Shown: positions 35,426 through 43,735, numbered from the stretch's first letter. The stretch is 64,000 bases of DNA from Anaerolineales bacterium (GCA_016932955.1 JAFGBV010000004.1:1-64000); one strand, 5' to 3'. Numbers and translations: made by a program. Notes: a model not told the origin generated them from the letters alone.

Positions 35426-35468
35426 TTACCAGGTCATATAGCACCGTAGCAAGCTAGCGCAAGCCGGT

Positions 35469-35546
35469 TTATGGCTCGCTTACTTCCCACAAGCGCTTCG
35501 CAACGCCAGCGGTAGCGCCGGTTACCACGCACACTTTATCCTTCAT
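35469..35546 (-). pseudogene. Remnant of a short-chain dehydrogenase (N- and C-terminal ends fused)
   Basis: A 25-codon frame reads MKDKVCVVTGATAG, the start of a short-chain dehydrogenase/reductase (first strand and Gly-rich NAD(P) loop). It continues directly as VAKRLWEVSEP, which resembles the C-terminal end of many such enzymes (R-L-W-E-x-S-E). The roughly 250 residues between are missing, as expected from one large in-frame deletion. AGGACAG precedes the ATG, and the frame overlaps the end of the MTH1187 gene by 11 bases, so the intact gene was probably last in this operon. The SDR assignment of the C-terminal piece is inference. Confidence 0.55.
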
Positions 35547-35850
35547 CTGTCCTGCCAAGTTTCTCCTGCACCGAGCGTATCTTGTCATCCATGGATTGGG
35601 CTCGGTCTGTTCGCGTGCCAAGCTTAATCGTTGTGCTGATGCGCGGCGCGCCCATGGCATGCACGCGCTCATGGCAGCGGCGGATCGCAGCGAAAACCTC
35701 ATCCCACTCGCCCTCGATATTGGTGCCATAAGCATGCAGGCTATGCGCCAGCCCGGCTTCTTCCAGCACCTCCTGGCAGGCAGCCACATAGCGCGAAACA
35801 GAAACCCCCACCCCCAGAGGTACAATGCACAAATCAACGATGACTTTCAT
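35536..35850 (-). CDS. MTH1187/YqgV-family thiamine-binding protein
   Basis: This 104-residue protein has the MTH1187 family signature: VIVDLCIVPLGVGVSVSRYV at the N-terminus and LHAYGTNIEGEWDEVFAAI in the middle. The family has a ferredoxin-like fold, and members bind thiamine or related molecules. It starts three bases after the ammonia-lyase stop, so it is co-transcribed with it. Its role beside a histidine ammonia-lyase is unclear. Confidence 0.85.
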   Translation of the reverse strand: MKVIVDLCIVPLGVGVSVSRYVAACQEVLEEAGLAHSLHAYGTNIEGEWDEVFAAIRRCHERVHAMGAPRISTTIKLGTRTDRAQSMDDKIRSVQEKLGRTDEG

Positions 35851-35853
35851 AGT

Positions 35854-37377
35854 TTATTCCAGGCTGCCAACAACCTTTTCCACTTCCTCAAGGATCTCAC
35901 AAGACTGCACCAGCTTCTTCATCGTGTTGTGGTCCGGGTACAGCGGGCGATCCTCGTCCAGGTGCTCCACATACTTACGCACCACCTGGCGGGCTGCCTG
36001 CACACCATTCCCAGGAGTGAACTCGCGGAAATCGAGCGCTTGGGCGGCTGCCATGAATTCGATCCCCAAGATACCATAGGCATTATCGAGGATCTGGCCG
36101 TTCTTAATCGCCGTGTTCATCCCCATAGAGACGAAGTCTTCCTGGTCGGCAGCAGCAGGGATGGATTGAATGCTGGCAGGCATGGAGAGGATGCGTTGTT
36201 CGACGATCATCATATCCGCAGTGTACTGGCTGAGCATCATACCGGAGAACATACCGGCCCCCTTTGTGAGGAAATCCGGCAGCCCCACGCTCAAGGCTGG
36301 ATTCGTCAGGCGGTTCAGGCGGCGCTCCGAAAGCACGCACACCATGGTGATTGCCGCGCCTGCCATATCCATGGGCAGACTCACCGGTGAGCCCTGGAAG
36401 TTTGCGCCTGTCAATGTCAGGCGGAATTCTGGCAGGAAGAGCGGATTATCCCCCACTCCATTCAGCTCAATCTCCACCTGGCTGCGCGCATAAGCGATGG
36501 CGTCATGGGCAGCACCGATCACTTGCGGGGAGGAACGCATCGAGTAGGCATCTTGCACTTTCGTTTTCATCTTTCCAGTGGCCAAGTCGGAACCGGTGAT
36601 GCACTTCATGATTGCCTGCGCGCAGCGTACGGCGCCAGAGAAGCCTCGCAACTGGTGCAGACGCGCATCATAAGGTTTCAGGTTTGCCAACAGCGCCTCC
36701 AGGCTCATCGCGCAGGCAATCTCGGCTTGCTTGAGCCAGCGGTTCATATCATAGAGATGGAGGGCGCTCATCGCCGTGAGCAGGTTAGAGCCGTTGATCG
36801 TCGCCAAACCATCGCGTGCCTGGAGCCCGGGGATAGGGATGCCCGCGCGTTCCATGGCGACATGCCCGGGGAGTCTCTCGCCCTGGTAGAAGGCCTCGCC
36901 CTCGCCCATCAACAGCAGGGCGATCTGCGACATCGGCGCCAGGTCGCCGCAAGCGCCTACGGAGCCTTTCTGGCACACTACCGGGGTAACGCCTTTATTG
37001 AGCATGGCGACCAGAGTGAGGGTAATCTCTGGGCGGCAGCCGGAGTTCCCATGCGCATGCACGTTAATGCGCGCCGCCATCGCCCCGCGCACCTGTTCGA
37101 TCAACACCGGCTCACCGATGCCGGCAGCATGATTATAGATGAGGTAACGCTGGAACTGCGCCACCTGATCATCAGTCAACACCCGCTCAGAGAATTCACC
37201 AATGCCCGTATTAACGCCGTACATAATCTCGTGAGCAATGATCTTCTCTTCCAGCATAGCCCTGCAGGCCTTGATGCGCTCCAACGCCTCGGGGTGCAAT
37301 TCCACTTGCTCGCCGTGGCGCGCAATGCGCACCAGCCTATCAACAGTCAGCCCAGAACCATCCAGAACAATGGTCAT
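35854..37377 (-). CDS. hutH: Histidine/aromatic amino acid ammonia-lyase with Ala-Cys-Gly MIO precursor
   Basis: This 507-residue enzyme of the HAL/PAL family removes ammonia from histidine or an aromatic amino acid using the MIO group. Tyr53 lies in MYGVNTGIG. His83 lies in YNHAAGIGEP, the pattern closer to histidases (S-H) than to PAL (F-L). The MIO tripeptide is at 142-144 and reads Ala-Cys-Gly (SVGACGDLAPM) rather than Ala-Ser-Gly; the codon is TGC. AAAAGGAG precedes the ATG. It heads a unit with the MTH1187 gene and the SDR remnant. No other hut gene is present, so the substrate is uncertain and the symbol is provisional. Confidence 0.8.
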   Translation of the reverse strand: MTIVLDGSGLTVDRLVRIARHGEQVELHPEALERIKACRAMLEEKIIAHEIMYGVNTGIGEFSERVLTDDQVAQFQRYLIYNHAAGIGEPVLIEQVRGAMAARINVHAHGNSGCRPEITLTLVAMLNKGVTPVVCQKGSVGACGDLAPMSQIALLLMGEGEAFYQGERLPGHVAMERAGIPIPGLQARDGLATINGSNLLTAMSALHLYDMNRWLKQAEIACAMSLEALLANLKPYDARLHQLRGFSGAVRCAQAIMKCITGSDLATGKMKTKVQDAYSMRSSPQVIGAAHDAIAYARSQVEIELNGVGDNPLFLPEFRLTLTGANFQGSPVSLPMDMAGAAITMVCVLSERRLNRLTNPALSVGLPDFLTKGAGMFSGMMLSQYTADMMIVEQRILSMPASIQSIPAAADQEDFVSMGMNTAIKNGQILDNAYGILGIEFMAAAQALDFREFTPGNGVQAARQVVRKYVEHLDEDRPLYPDHNTMKKLVQSCEILEEVEKVVGSLE

Positions 37378-37448
37378 AGATTTCTCCTTTTTCAGCAGTC
37401 ATTTTTGTAATTATTCCACCATCTTTAGAGGCGGACAAGTGGTGAATG

Positions 37449-38213
37449 TCATATGAGCGATAGAACTTCTGGCAGCAAGACCTGGGTAGTTGCCATCGCC
37501 TCTTCGGCATGGATGGTTACATTGCCTTGCCAATCGCCGAAATATCCCCCGGCCTCGAGAAAGATGGGCGGGAAAGGGCCGCAATCCCAATCGTTCATCA
37601 CTGGATCAAGCATCAATTCAGCGCGCCCAGTGGCTACCAGGCAATAACCGTAAGCATCCCCCCAACCCACGCGGTACCAGGCAGCCTGCTGAATGCGCTC
37701 CCAGGCTTCCTGGCGGCCGTAACGAGCAAACTTGCCGACATCGGTGCAGGTGACCACCGCCTGGCTCAGGCTGCTCACCTGCGAAACTCGCGCCCGCCGC
37801 CCATTCCACCAACAGCCCAACCCGGTCGCTGCAGCCACCATCTCCTCCATTGCAGGTAGATAAACTGCCCCTACCTGCACCTGGCCTTCAATCTCCAGCC
37901 CGATCAACACGCCATACAGTGGCACGCCGCGAATGAAGGATTTGGTGCCGTCGATCGGGTCAATGAACCAACGATGAGTGGCATTTTGGGTTTCTTTGAT
38001 ACCCAGCTCCTCGCCAACCACAGCGTGCTGCGGGTAGCGCTTCTCGATCCGCGAGCGGATCAGCTCTTCTGCCTGGCGGTCTGCGATGGTAACGGGGGAT
38101 TGATCAGCCTTCTGATCCGGTCGAATCCCGGTTTGGAAATAACCCAATGTCAGCCGGCCGGCCAGGTAAGCAGTTTCGACAGTGAAATCAAGGTATTCTT
38201 GTAGATCTTGCAT
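37449..38213 (-). CDS. hisN: Histidinol-phosphatase, inositol-monophosphatase family
   Basis: This 254-residue member of the IMPase family has metal ligands in VVGEELG (about 66-70) and WFIDPIDGTKSF (Asp85, Asp88), and the C-terminal WDCGPFPPIFLEAGG. Sequence features such as KADQSPVTIADRQAEELIRS match HisN, which dephosphorylates histidinol phosphate in histidine synthesis. I chose the ATG at 38213 with GGTGGAG upstream; the longer frame runs through the inverted repeats at 38253-38353. It is followed after 71 bases by the ammonia-lyase gene. Another IMPase substrate cannot be excluded. Confidence 0.8.
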   Translation of the reverse strand: MQDLQEYLDFTVETAYLAGRLTLGYFQTGIRPDQKADQSPVTIADRQAEELIRSRIEKRYPQHAVVGEELGIKETQNATHRWFIDPIDGTKSFIRGVPLYGVLIGLEIEGQVQVGAVYLPAMEEMVAAATGLGCWWNGRRARVSQVSSLSQAVVTCTDVGKFARYGRQEAWERIQQAAWYRVGWGDAYGYCLVATGRAELMLDPVMNDWDCGPFPPIFLEAGGYFGDWQGNVTIHAEEAMATTQVLLPEVLSLI

Positions 38214-38252
38214 CGCCGTATCTCCACCTGAATTATAAGCGATTGAAGGGGC

Positions 38253-38297
38253 TTGGGGGGTGTTACACAGTGCTTCGCGCTGCGTAACACCCCCCAA
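38253..38297. repeat. Long hairpin upstream of hisN
   Basis: TTGGGGGGTGTTAC (38253-38266) pairs perfectly with GTAACACCCCCCAA (38284-38297). After one mismatch CAG pairs with CTG, and a TTC loop closes the structure. It lies in the divergent region between hisN and the ArsR-like gene, with no T-run. Confidence 0.8.
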
Positions 38298-38313
38298 ATT
38301 CCTCCCCACACTT

Positions 38314-38353
38314 GGGTGCATATCAAATTCGCCCCCGAATCTGATATGCACCC
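38314..38353. repeat. Second long hairpin in the hisN/arsR divergent region
   Basis: GGGTGCATATCA (38314-38325) pairs with TGATATGCACCC (38342-38353). After one mismatch ATTCG pairs with CGAAT around a CCCC loop. It lies 17 bases before the -35 box of the ArsR-like gene. Confidence 0.8.
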
Positions 38354-38369
38354 GTATGAAAATTCATCG

Positions 38370-38397
38370 TTGACAAAATCTATTTAATCGTTAAAAT
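38370..38397 (+). promoter_or_regulatory. Promoter of the ArsR-like regulator and MFS transporter
   Basis: TTGACA, a 16-base spacer and TAAAAT. The transcript would begin at or just before the ATG at 38406, so either that ATG is used leaderless or translation starts at the ATG at 38424 after GGAGAAC. Confidence 0.65.
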
Positions 38398-38405
38398 ATT
38401 TTTTA

Positions 38406-39056
38406 ATGGAGAACATTTATAAAATGACCATTGATGGTCTTCCCAAACCTACATTTACCATCAACGATCTGGAAACGCTGCGCGTGGTAGCCGACCCTAT
38501 GCGGGCGCAGATCCTAGAGGTGCTGGTCTACAGCCCGCAAACCGTGCGCCAGATTGCTGAAAAGCTGGGGCTGGCTGCCAGCAAATTATATTATCACGTG
38601 AATCTGATGGAAAAACACGGCTTGATCCAGGTCGTGGAGACCCGCCAGGTCTCCAATATGCTCGAAAAAATCTATCGTGCCGCAGCCACCTCCTACGATA
38701 TTGAACCTACGTTGATGACCTATACGACCGAAACGGGAAAAGATAACATCAACACCTTCCTGGTGGGCACCATCGACGCCACGCGCGAAGACCTGCTCCG
38801 CTCACTGCAGGCCCGCTATTACGAGCTGGAGCACGGGGCAGAAGAGCACCCGCGTCGCGTTATCCTCAACCGGGTAGTCTCCTATCTCAGCGAAGCACGC
38901 GTGGAAGAATTTCAGCAGCGCATCACAGACTTGCTCGAGGAGTTTGATGCTGCAGATGAGGAAAATGCAGAAAATAATGAACCAGCCTACGCGCTGATGG
39001 TGGCTTTCTATCCCAGCTTCCATTTCCCGGCAAGCAAGGAAAGCGAGCAGCCATGA
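38406..39056 (+). CDS. ArsR-type helix-turn-helix regulator
   Basis: This 216-residue protein has a winged helix-turn-helix at about 22-100: LRVVADPMRAQILEVLVYSP, then the recognition region TVRQIAEKLGLAASKLYYHV and a wing ending YRAAA. The C-terminal half is helical and acidic, like the effector or dimerisation part of the HTH_20/ArsR group. It overlaps the MFS gene by ATGA and probably controls it. The two long hairpins upstream may be part of its regulatory region. Confidence 0.8.
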   Translation: MENIYKMTIDGLPKPTFTINDLETLRVVADPMRAQILEVLVYSPQTVRQIAEKLGLAASKLYYHVNLMEKHGLIQVVETRQVSNMLEKIYRAAATSYDIEPTLMTYTTETGKDNINTFLVGTIDATREDLLRSLQARYYELEHGAEEHPRRVILNRVVSYLSEARVEEFQQRITDLLEEFDAADEENAENNEPAYALMVAFYPSFHFPASKESEQP

Positions 39057-40399
39057 GAACATTTCTGATCATCTGGATCGGTCAGGTCATCTCGATGCTC
39101 GGCTCGGGGCTGACGGGCTTTGCACTGGGGGTATGGATCTATGACCAGACCGGGCAAGCCACGCCCTTTGCACTGACGGTGCTCTTCGGCAACTTACCGC
39201 GCCTGCTGCTCTCTCCGCTGGCAGGCTCTTTAGCAGATCGCTGGAACCGCCGCTGGCTGATGATCCTCTCAGATACCGGCAATGCGTTGATCACACTGGC
39301 TGCGGCTGTATTGTTGTTCAACAGCACCTTACAAATCTGGCACATCTACCTGATCGCCCTGCTTGGCTCGGTTTGCTCGGCATTCCAGGAGCCTGCGTAT
39401 ACGGCATCCATTGCCATGCTGGTTCCCCACAAGGATCTAGGGCGAGCCAATGGGTTGATGTCCACCGGGCAGGCGCTGGAGTCGCTGGTGACCCCGCTTG
39501 TTGCGGGTTTCTTATTTGTCGCCATAGGGCTGCGGGGGATCATCCTGATCGACTTCATCACCTATTTCTTCGCCATTGGCGCGCTGTTGTACGTGCACAT
39601 CCCACAGCCCGCGCAAGCTCCGCAAGAAAAGCCAACCCGGAACCAGATTTGGGATGATACCGTGTTTGGCTGGAACTACCTGCGCAGGCGCTCAGGATTG
39701 TTTGGATTGCTGCTTTACTTTGCAATGGTTAACTTTTCACTGAACTTCGCCGCCGTATTGCTGGGACCTCTTGTGCTCTCCGTCCACCAGGCCAGTGTGC
39801 TGGGCTTAGCCCAGATGGCAATGGGCGTGGGGATGCTGGCAGGCGGCATTCTGATGAGCGCCTGGGGCGGACCGAAGCGGCGTATTCGCGGCGTGATCGG
39901 ATTCATCATCCTGAGCGGTTGCGGCCTGGCCCTCACCGGACTGCGCAGCCCGGCGATTTTCCCCATCCTGGGATTGTCCATTATGTTGTTTGCCGTGCCG
40001 CTAGCCTCTGGCTCCAGCCAGGCTATTTTCCAAACAAAGATCGCCCCAGAAGTGCAGGGACGTGTTTTCGCCATTCGCAGCATGATCTCGCGCTCGATGA
40101 TGCCGCTGGCTTTTCTCCTGGCTGGACCTCTGGCAGATTATATCTTTGAGCCGCTGATGAAATCCGGCGGCGCGCTCGCCGCAAGCCCGTTCGGGGCTCT
40201 ACTCGGCACGGGTCCGGGACGCGGCGTGGGCTTGATGTTCGTCTTTGCCGGGCTGACCACCATCCTGGTCAGCGCGGTGGTTGCTCTTAACCCGCGCATC
40301 CGCCGCGTGGAAGAGGAGTTGCCCGATATGCTGCCCACTCCTGAGGTCTCCGAGCCTTGCGAGGCAGTAGGCGCGCCCGCCGCCTCAACAGCCGATTAG
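39053..40399 (+). CDS. MFS transporter, drug-efflux-like
   Basis: This 448-residue protein has 12 hydrophobic segments, with SLADRWNRRWLM in the first cytoplasmic loop (the MFS D-R-x-x-R/K motif). The N-terminus (FLIIWIGQVISMLGSGLTGF) resembles enterobactin-exporter/MFS_3 members. It is co-transcribed with the ArsR-like regulator, which suggests an inducible exporter. Its TAG stop shares bases with the stop codon of the convergent M20 gene (40396-40399). Substrate unknown. Confidence 0.8.
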   Translation: MRTFLIIWIGQVISMLGSGLTGFALGVWIYDQTGQATPFALTVLFGNLPRLLLSPLAGSLADRWNRRWLMILSDTGNALITLAAAVLLFNSTLQIWHIYLIALLGSVCSAFQEPAYTASIAMLVPHKDLGRANGLMSTGQALESLVTPLVAGFLFVAIGLRGIILIDFITYFFAIGALLYVHIPQPAQAPQEKPTRNQIWDDTVFGWNYLRRRSGLFGLLLYFAMVNFSLNFAAVLLGPLVLSVHQASVLGLAQMAMGVGMLAGGILMSAWGGPKRRIRGVIGFIILSGCGLALTGLRSPAIFPILGLSIMLFAVPLASGSSQAIFQTKIAPEVQGRVFAIRSMISRSMMPLAFLLAGPLADYIFEPLMKSGGALAASPFGALLGTGPGRGVGLMFVFAGLTTILVSAVVALNPRIRRVEEELPDMLPTPEVSEPCEAVGAPAASTAD

Positions 40400-41745
40400 C
40401 CAGCGCAGAACTCCCGCACCACATTCCACAGAACAGGCATCCCGCTTTCGAAGAAAGAGATCGGGATGCGCTCGTCGTGACCGTGCGCCATCTTCATCAG
40501 GGGCAGTTCGGCAGGCAGCATGCCCGGTGTAAAGCCATACATGGTGATCCCTGCGCGCTGGTACTCTTTGGCATCCGTCGCGCCGACCATCATGAAAGGC
40601 ACCACGATCGCTTGTGGATCCATGGCGCGGGTGTGGCGCTCGAGCAGCCGGTAAAGCGGTGTATCAGCGGAAAACTCGCTGCCCGCCTGCACATAGACCG
40701 GCTCCAGCGTCACTTTGCGCCCCGTGATGGCATACATTTCGCGCAGCACATCCTCCGGGGTCTGCCCAGGCAGGGTGCGGCAGTCAATGGCAGCCTCGGC
40801 TGTTGAGGGGATCACATTGGTTTTCATCCCGGCCTTCAGGATCGAGGGAGTGAATGTATTGCTGACCATGGCTACCAGCAGTGGCTTCAACTGAGGAGGC
40901 GCCTGGCGCAACAGCAGGCGCAGCACCAGCGGGGAGCGCAGCAAACCCACCAGCATTCCTGCAGGGAAGCCGATCTGCCCGGCAATCCCCTCCACAAAAC
41001 GGTGAAATGTTGGCGTGATATGCACCGGCAGGTGGCCCGCGCGGCGCAGCCGCTCGATGGCTTGTGCCAGGTAGTAAACGGCGTTGTTGGCATGCGGCAT
41101 CGAGCCATGCCCGGGCTGCCCACTGGCGGTCATGCGCAGCCAGCAGATTCCTTTTTCAGCCGTCTGGATCGGGCACAGGCGAAACTTTCCCATGTGAAAG
41201 CTAAAGCCACCCGCCTCCGTCAGCCCGAACTCAGCATCGATCAGCTCGCGGTGTTTATCCACCAGGAATCTCGAGCCGTGCTCGAAACCAGCCTCCTCAT
41301 CGGCTATAGCAGCAAAGATCAGGTCGCGCTTTAGCGGCAGTCCCATGCGCCGGGCAAGCAGGAAGGCTTGCAGGTACATGGTAGTAAAACCTTTCATATC
41401 CAGTGCCCCGCGCCCCCAAACCACGCCGTCCACTACCTCGCCGCCAAATGGGTCACGCGTCCAGTGCTCGCGCTCCACCGGCACTACATCCAGGTGACCG
41501 CTGAGTAACAATGGGCGTTGCGAGCCATCCCCGCGCAGCCGCGCCACCAGGTTCACCCGTCCCGGCGCCGATTCCAGGATCTGGAAATCCTGGCTTGTCA
41601 TCCCCTCCCCCTCCAGGATCTCCTTCACCACCCGCACGGCTGGTTCTTCATTACCGGGCGGGTTGGAGGTATCGGCCTGGATCAGGCGGGAGAGGTGATC
41701 TACCATCTCCACTATGTTGGATCCCCAATCGATCTCTGTACTCAT
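40396..41745 (-). CDS. M20-family zinc peptidase (ArgE/DapE/CPG2-like)
   Basis: This 449-residue metallopeptidase has the family ligands: LLLSGHLDVVPV (His, Asp), GRGALDMKGF (bridging Asp), ADEEAGFEHGS (catalytic Glu and ligand Glu) and GATDAKEYQRAG. The dimerisation domain lies in the middle, with PGHGSMPHANN. Members cleave N-acyl amino acids or C-terminal residues of peptides. GGAGACGAGGTA precedes the ATG at 41745. It probably shares a transcript with the EamA transporter gene upstream. Substrate not determinable from sequence alone. Confidence 0.82.
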   Translation of the reverse strand: MSTEIDWGSNIVEMVDHLSRLIQADTSNPPGNEEPAVRVVKEILEGEGMTSQDFQILESAPGRVNLVARLRGDGSQRPLLLSGHLDVVPVEREHWTRDPFGGEVVDGVVWGRGALDMKGFTTMYLQAFLLARRMGLPLKRDLIFAAIADEEAGFEHGSRFLVDKHRELIDAEFGLTEAGGFSFHMGKFRLCPIQTAEKGICWLRMTASGQPGHGSMPHANNAVYYLAQAIERLRRAGHLPVHITPTFHRFVEGIAGQIGFPAGMLVGLLRSPLVLRLLLRQAPPQLKPLLVAMVSNTFTPSILKAGMKTNVIPSTAEAAIDCRTLPGQTPEDVLREMYAITGRKVTLEPVYVQAGSEFSADTPLYRLLERHTRAMDPQAIVVPFMMVGATDAKEYQRAGITMYGFTPGMLPAELPLMKMAHGHDERIPISFFESGMPVLWNVVREFCAG

Positions 41746-41832
41746 TACCTCGTCTCCTTATCCTTCGAATAATGACATTTTCTCCAAATTCAATCCGCTG
41801 AGCAAAACACAACCTCCCTGTAATCCGCTCCC

Positions 41833-42720
41833 TCAGCGGTGGCGCAGCGATCCAGCCTGAGCCAGCAGGATGGCGCCCAGGATGAGCGCGCACCCGAGTA
41901 TCTGTACTGGCACCAGCTTTTCATCCAGCACGAGGAACCCCGTCAGTGCGGCAAAGACAGCCTCGGTGCTGAGGATAATCACCGCATCGGCAGGCGGGGC
42001 GTGCTGCTGCCCATAAGCCTGCAGCGCGAATCCAAGGCCAATGGAGAACAAGCCCGTATAAACCACCGCCCACCAGGACGATACCAACCCAGAAACTAGG
42101 CTCTCCTCAAACAGCACCGCTAGCGCCAGGTTCAACAGCCCCGCCACCAACACCATTCCCGCAGATAGGGTTAGAAAATTGACTACACGCACCGCGCGCC
42201 CAACTACGATCACATGCAGCGCCCAGAAAACCGCCCCCGCCAGCTCCAGCGCGTCCCCCCGCGCCAGATGCAGTACCCCGCCCGTGCTGAGCAGCAAACT
42301 GCCCAGCACAGCCAGGCCCACCGCCAGCCAGATATACCAGCGCTGCTTCTCGCGCCAGATGGCATACAGGATCACCGGGACGAGCACAACGTAGAGGGAA
42401 GTAATAAAACCAGCGTTACCAGCTGTTGTTTCCGCAATCCCGATCTGCTGGAAAGCTACTGCCGCAGTCAATATGCTGCCCGCCAGCATGATATAGGCTA
42501 ATGATCGACCCCTGTTCTCAGCCTGCGCCTCAGGTGCGGCTCCTTGTCTTCGTCCTTTGCTGGCTAACAGCCATGCCCATAAGAACCCCGCCGCCACCAG
42601 GAAGCGCAGCCCATTGAACTGGAAAGGTCCGATCGATTCGGTAGCCATGCGCTGGACGACAAATGATGTCCCCCAGATCAATGCCACCAGCATAAGGATG
42701 AGATCAGCTTTAAGGCGCAT
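41833..42720 (-). CDS. EamA/DMT-superfamily transporter
   Basis: This 295-residue protein has ten hydrophobic segments in two EamA repeats (about 5-150 and 155-290). The N-terminus LILMLVALIWGTSFVVQRMA is characteristic. Members export or import small metabolites. It is divergent from the YwiC-like gene, with about 66 bases between. Substrate unknown. Confidence 0.82.
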   Translation of the reverse strand: MRLKADLILMLVALIWGTSFVVQRMATESIGPFQFNGLRFLVAAGFLWAWLLASKGRRQGAAPEAQAENRGRSLAYIMLAGSILTAAVAFQQIGIAETTAGNAGFITSLYVVLVPVILYAIWREKQRWYIWLAVGLAVLGSLLLSTGGVLHLARGDALELAGAVFWALHVIVVGRAVRVVNFLTLSAGMVLVAGLLNLALAVLFEESLVSGLVSSWWAVVYTGLFSIGLGFALQAYGQQHAPPADAVIILSTEAVFAALTGFLVLDEKLVPVQILGCALILGAILLAQAGSLRHR

Positions 42721-42760
42721 AAACAGGTGATAAATTGTAGCACGGTTCTGCCAGGTCAGT

Positions 42761-42766
42761 TATAAT
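42761..42766 (+). promoter_or_regulatory. -10 box of the YwiC-like gene
   Basis: A consensus TATAAT lies 20 bases before the TTG start at 42787, giving a very short leader. An ATG at 42770 opens only a six-codon frame and is not the gene start. Confidence 0.45.
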
Positions 42767-42786
42767 CGAATGCGGGATTATCGGCT

Positions 42787-43614
42787 TTGAAAATCAAGAC
42801 ATTCTTGCGCAAGCAATACGCCATCCCCGGCGAACACGGCGCCTGGGTATTCCTGCTCAGCCCGTTGCTGATCGGGTTGGTCGCCGCGCGCAGCTTCACC
42901 CCGGCCTCTGCGCTGCTGGTGGTAGCCGCCTTGGCTGCCTTCCTCATCCGCCAGCCGGTCACCATCGCCGTCAAAGCATTCAGCGGGCGTCGCTCGCCGC
43001 ACGACCTGGCCCCTGCCGCTTTTTGGGCAATGCTGTATGGGATCATTGGCCTGGCAGCGTTGGCAGGCTTGCTGGTGCAGGGCTTTGGCTTCTTGCTCTA
43101 CCTGGCGTTGCCTGGTATCCTGGTTTTTGCCTGGCACCTATGGCTGGTCAGCCGCCGCGCTGAGCGCCGCCAGGCTGGGGTGGAGATCGTAGGCAGCGGC
43201 GTGCTGGCGCTGGCCGCTCCAGCCGCGCTATGGGTGGGCACCGGCCAATATTTGCCAGAGGGATGGTGGCTGTTTGCCCTGACATGGCTGCAATCGGCTG
43301 CTTCGATCGTGCACGCCTACCTGCGCTTAGCGCAGCGCGAGCTGGCAGAAGCGCCGCCCCGTCCTGTTCTCCTGCGCATGGCGCGCCGCGCTCTGCTCTA
43401 CACTACCTTCAACCTTGTCATCGTGCTGGCTTGTTCGCTTTCCGGCATTTTGCCGTCCTTCCTCTTCCTGGCCTATCTGCTGCAGTGGTGCGAAACGGTG
43501 TACGGCGCGTTGCGCCCTGCGATCGGCATCAAGCCAACCCAAATTGGCCTGCGCCAGCTCGCCGTCAGCACCTTGTTTACCGTGGTTTTCATCGTCTTCT
43601 GGCTGGCTGGCTGA
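42787..43614 (+). CDS. YwiC-like membrane protein
   Basis: This 275-residue protein has about eight hydrophobic segments and the YwiC family N-terminus, LRKQYAIPGEHGAWVFLLSP. The conserved H-G-A-W motif and the RQP and R-R-SP segments are present. The family function is not established. The start is a TTG at 42787; no upstream in-frame ATG exists after the stop just before it. It has its own promoter-like -10 box. Confidence 0.75.
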   Translation: MKIKTFLRKQYAIPGEHGAWVFLLSPLLIGLVAARSFTPASALLVVAALAAFLIRQPVTIAVKAFSGRRSPHDLAPAAFWAMLYGIIGLAALAGLLVQGFGFLLYLALPGILVFAWHLWLVSRRAERRQAGVEIVGSGVLALAAPAALWVGTGQYLPEGWWLFALTWLQSAASIVHAYLRLAQRELAEAPPRPVLLRMARRALLYTTFNLVIVLACSLSGILPSFLFLAYLLQWCETVYGALRPAIGIKPTQIGLRQLAVSTLFTVVFIVFWLAG

Positions 43615-43633
43615 GAGATTGCCCCAAAATAAC

Positions 43634-43663
43634 TTGCAAAGAAGTCAAAATGTGTTGTACAAT
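43634..43663 (+). promoter_or_regulatory. Promoter of the small DUF4870 protein gene
   Basis: TTGCAA, an 18-base spacer and TACAAT. The predicted leader is about 66 bases and ends in AGGAGGAA before the ATG at 43736. Confidence 0.55.
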
Positions 43664-43735
43664 GGGTGCGTAGCATTATCGTTACAAATATTGATCCTGC
43701 TTTCAAAAACTATCAAACTTTCAGGAGGAACAAAA

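Noticed and set aside
35469..35837. 122-codon minus-strand frame overlapping the MTH1187 gene
   Set aside because: Its first part is an alternate frame of the MTH1187 gene. Only the last 25 codons (35469-35546) are meaningful, and these are reported as an SDR remnant.
36505..37410. 301-codon plus-strand open frame opposite hutH
   Set aside because: Antisense shadow; the minus strand carries the complete ammonia-lyase.
38100..38140. tRNA-like T-arm (GGTCGAATCCCGG)
   Set aside because: It lies inside hisN coding sequence and no cloverleaf can be formed around it.
42770..42790. ATG just after the TATAAT at 42761 as start of the YwiC-like gene
   Set aside because: It opens a six-codon frame ending in TGA; the family N-terminus begins at the TTG at 42787.
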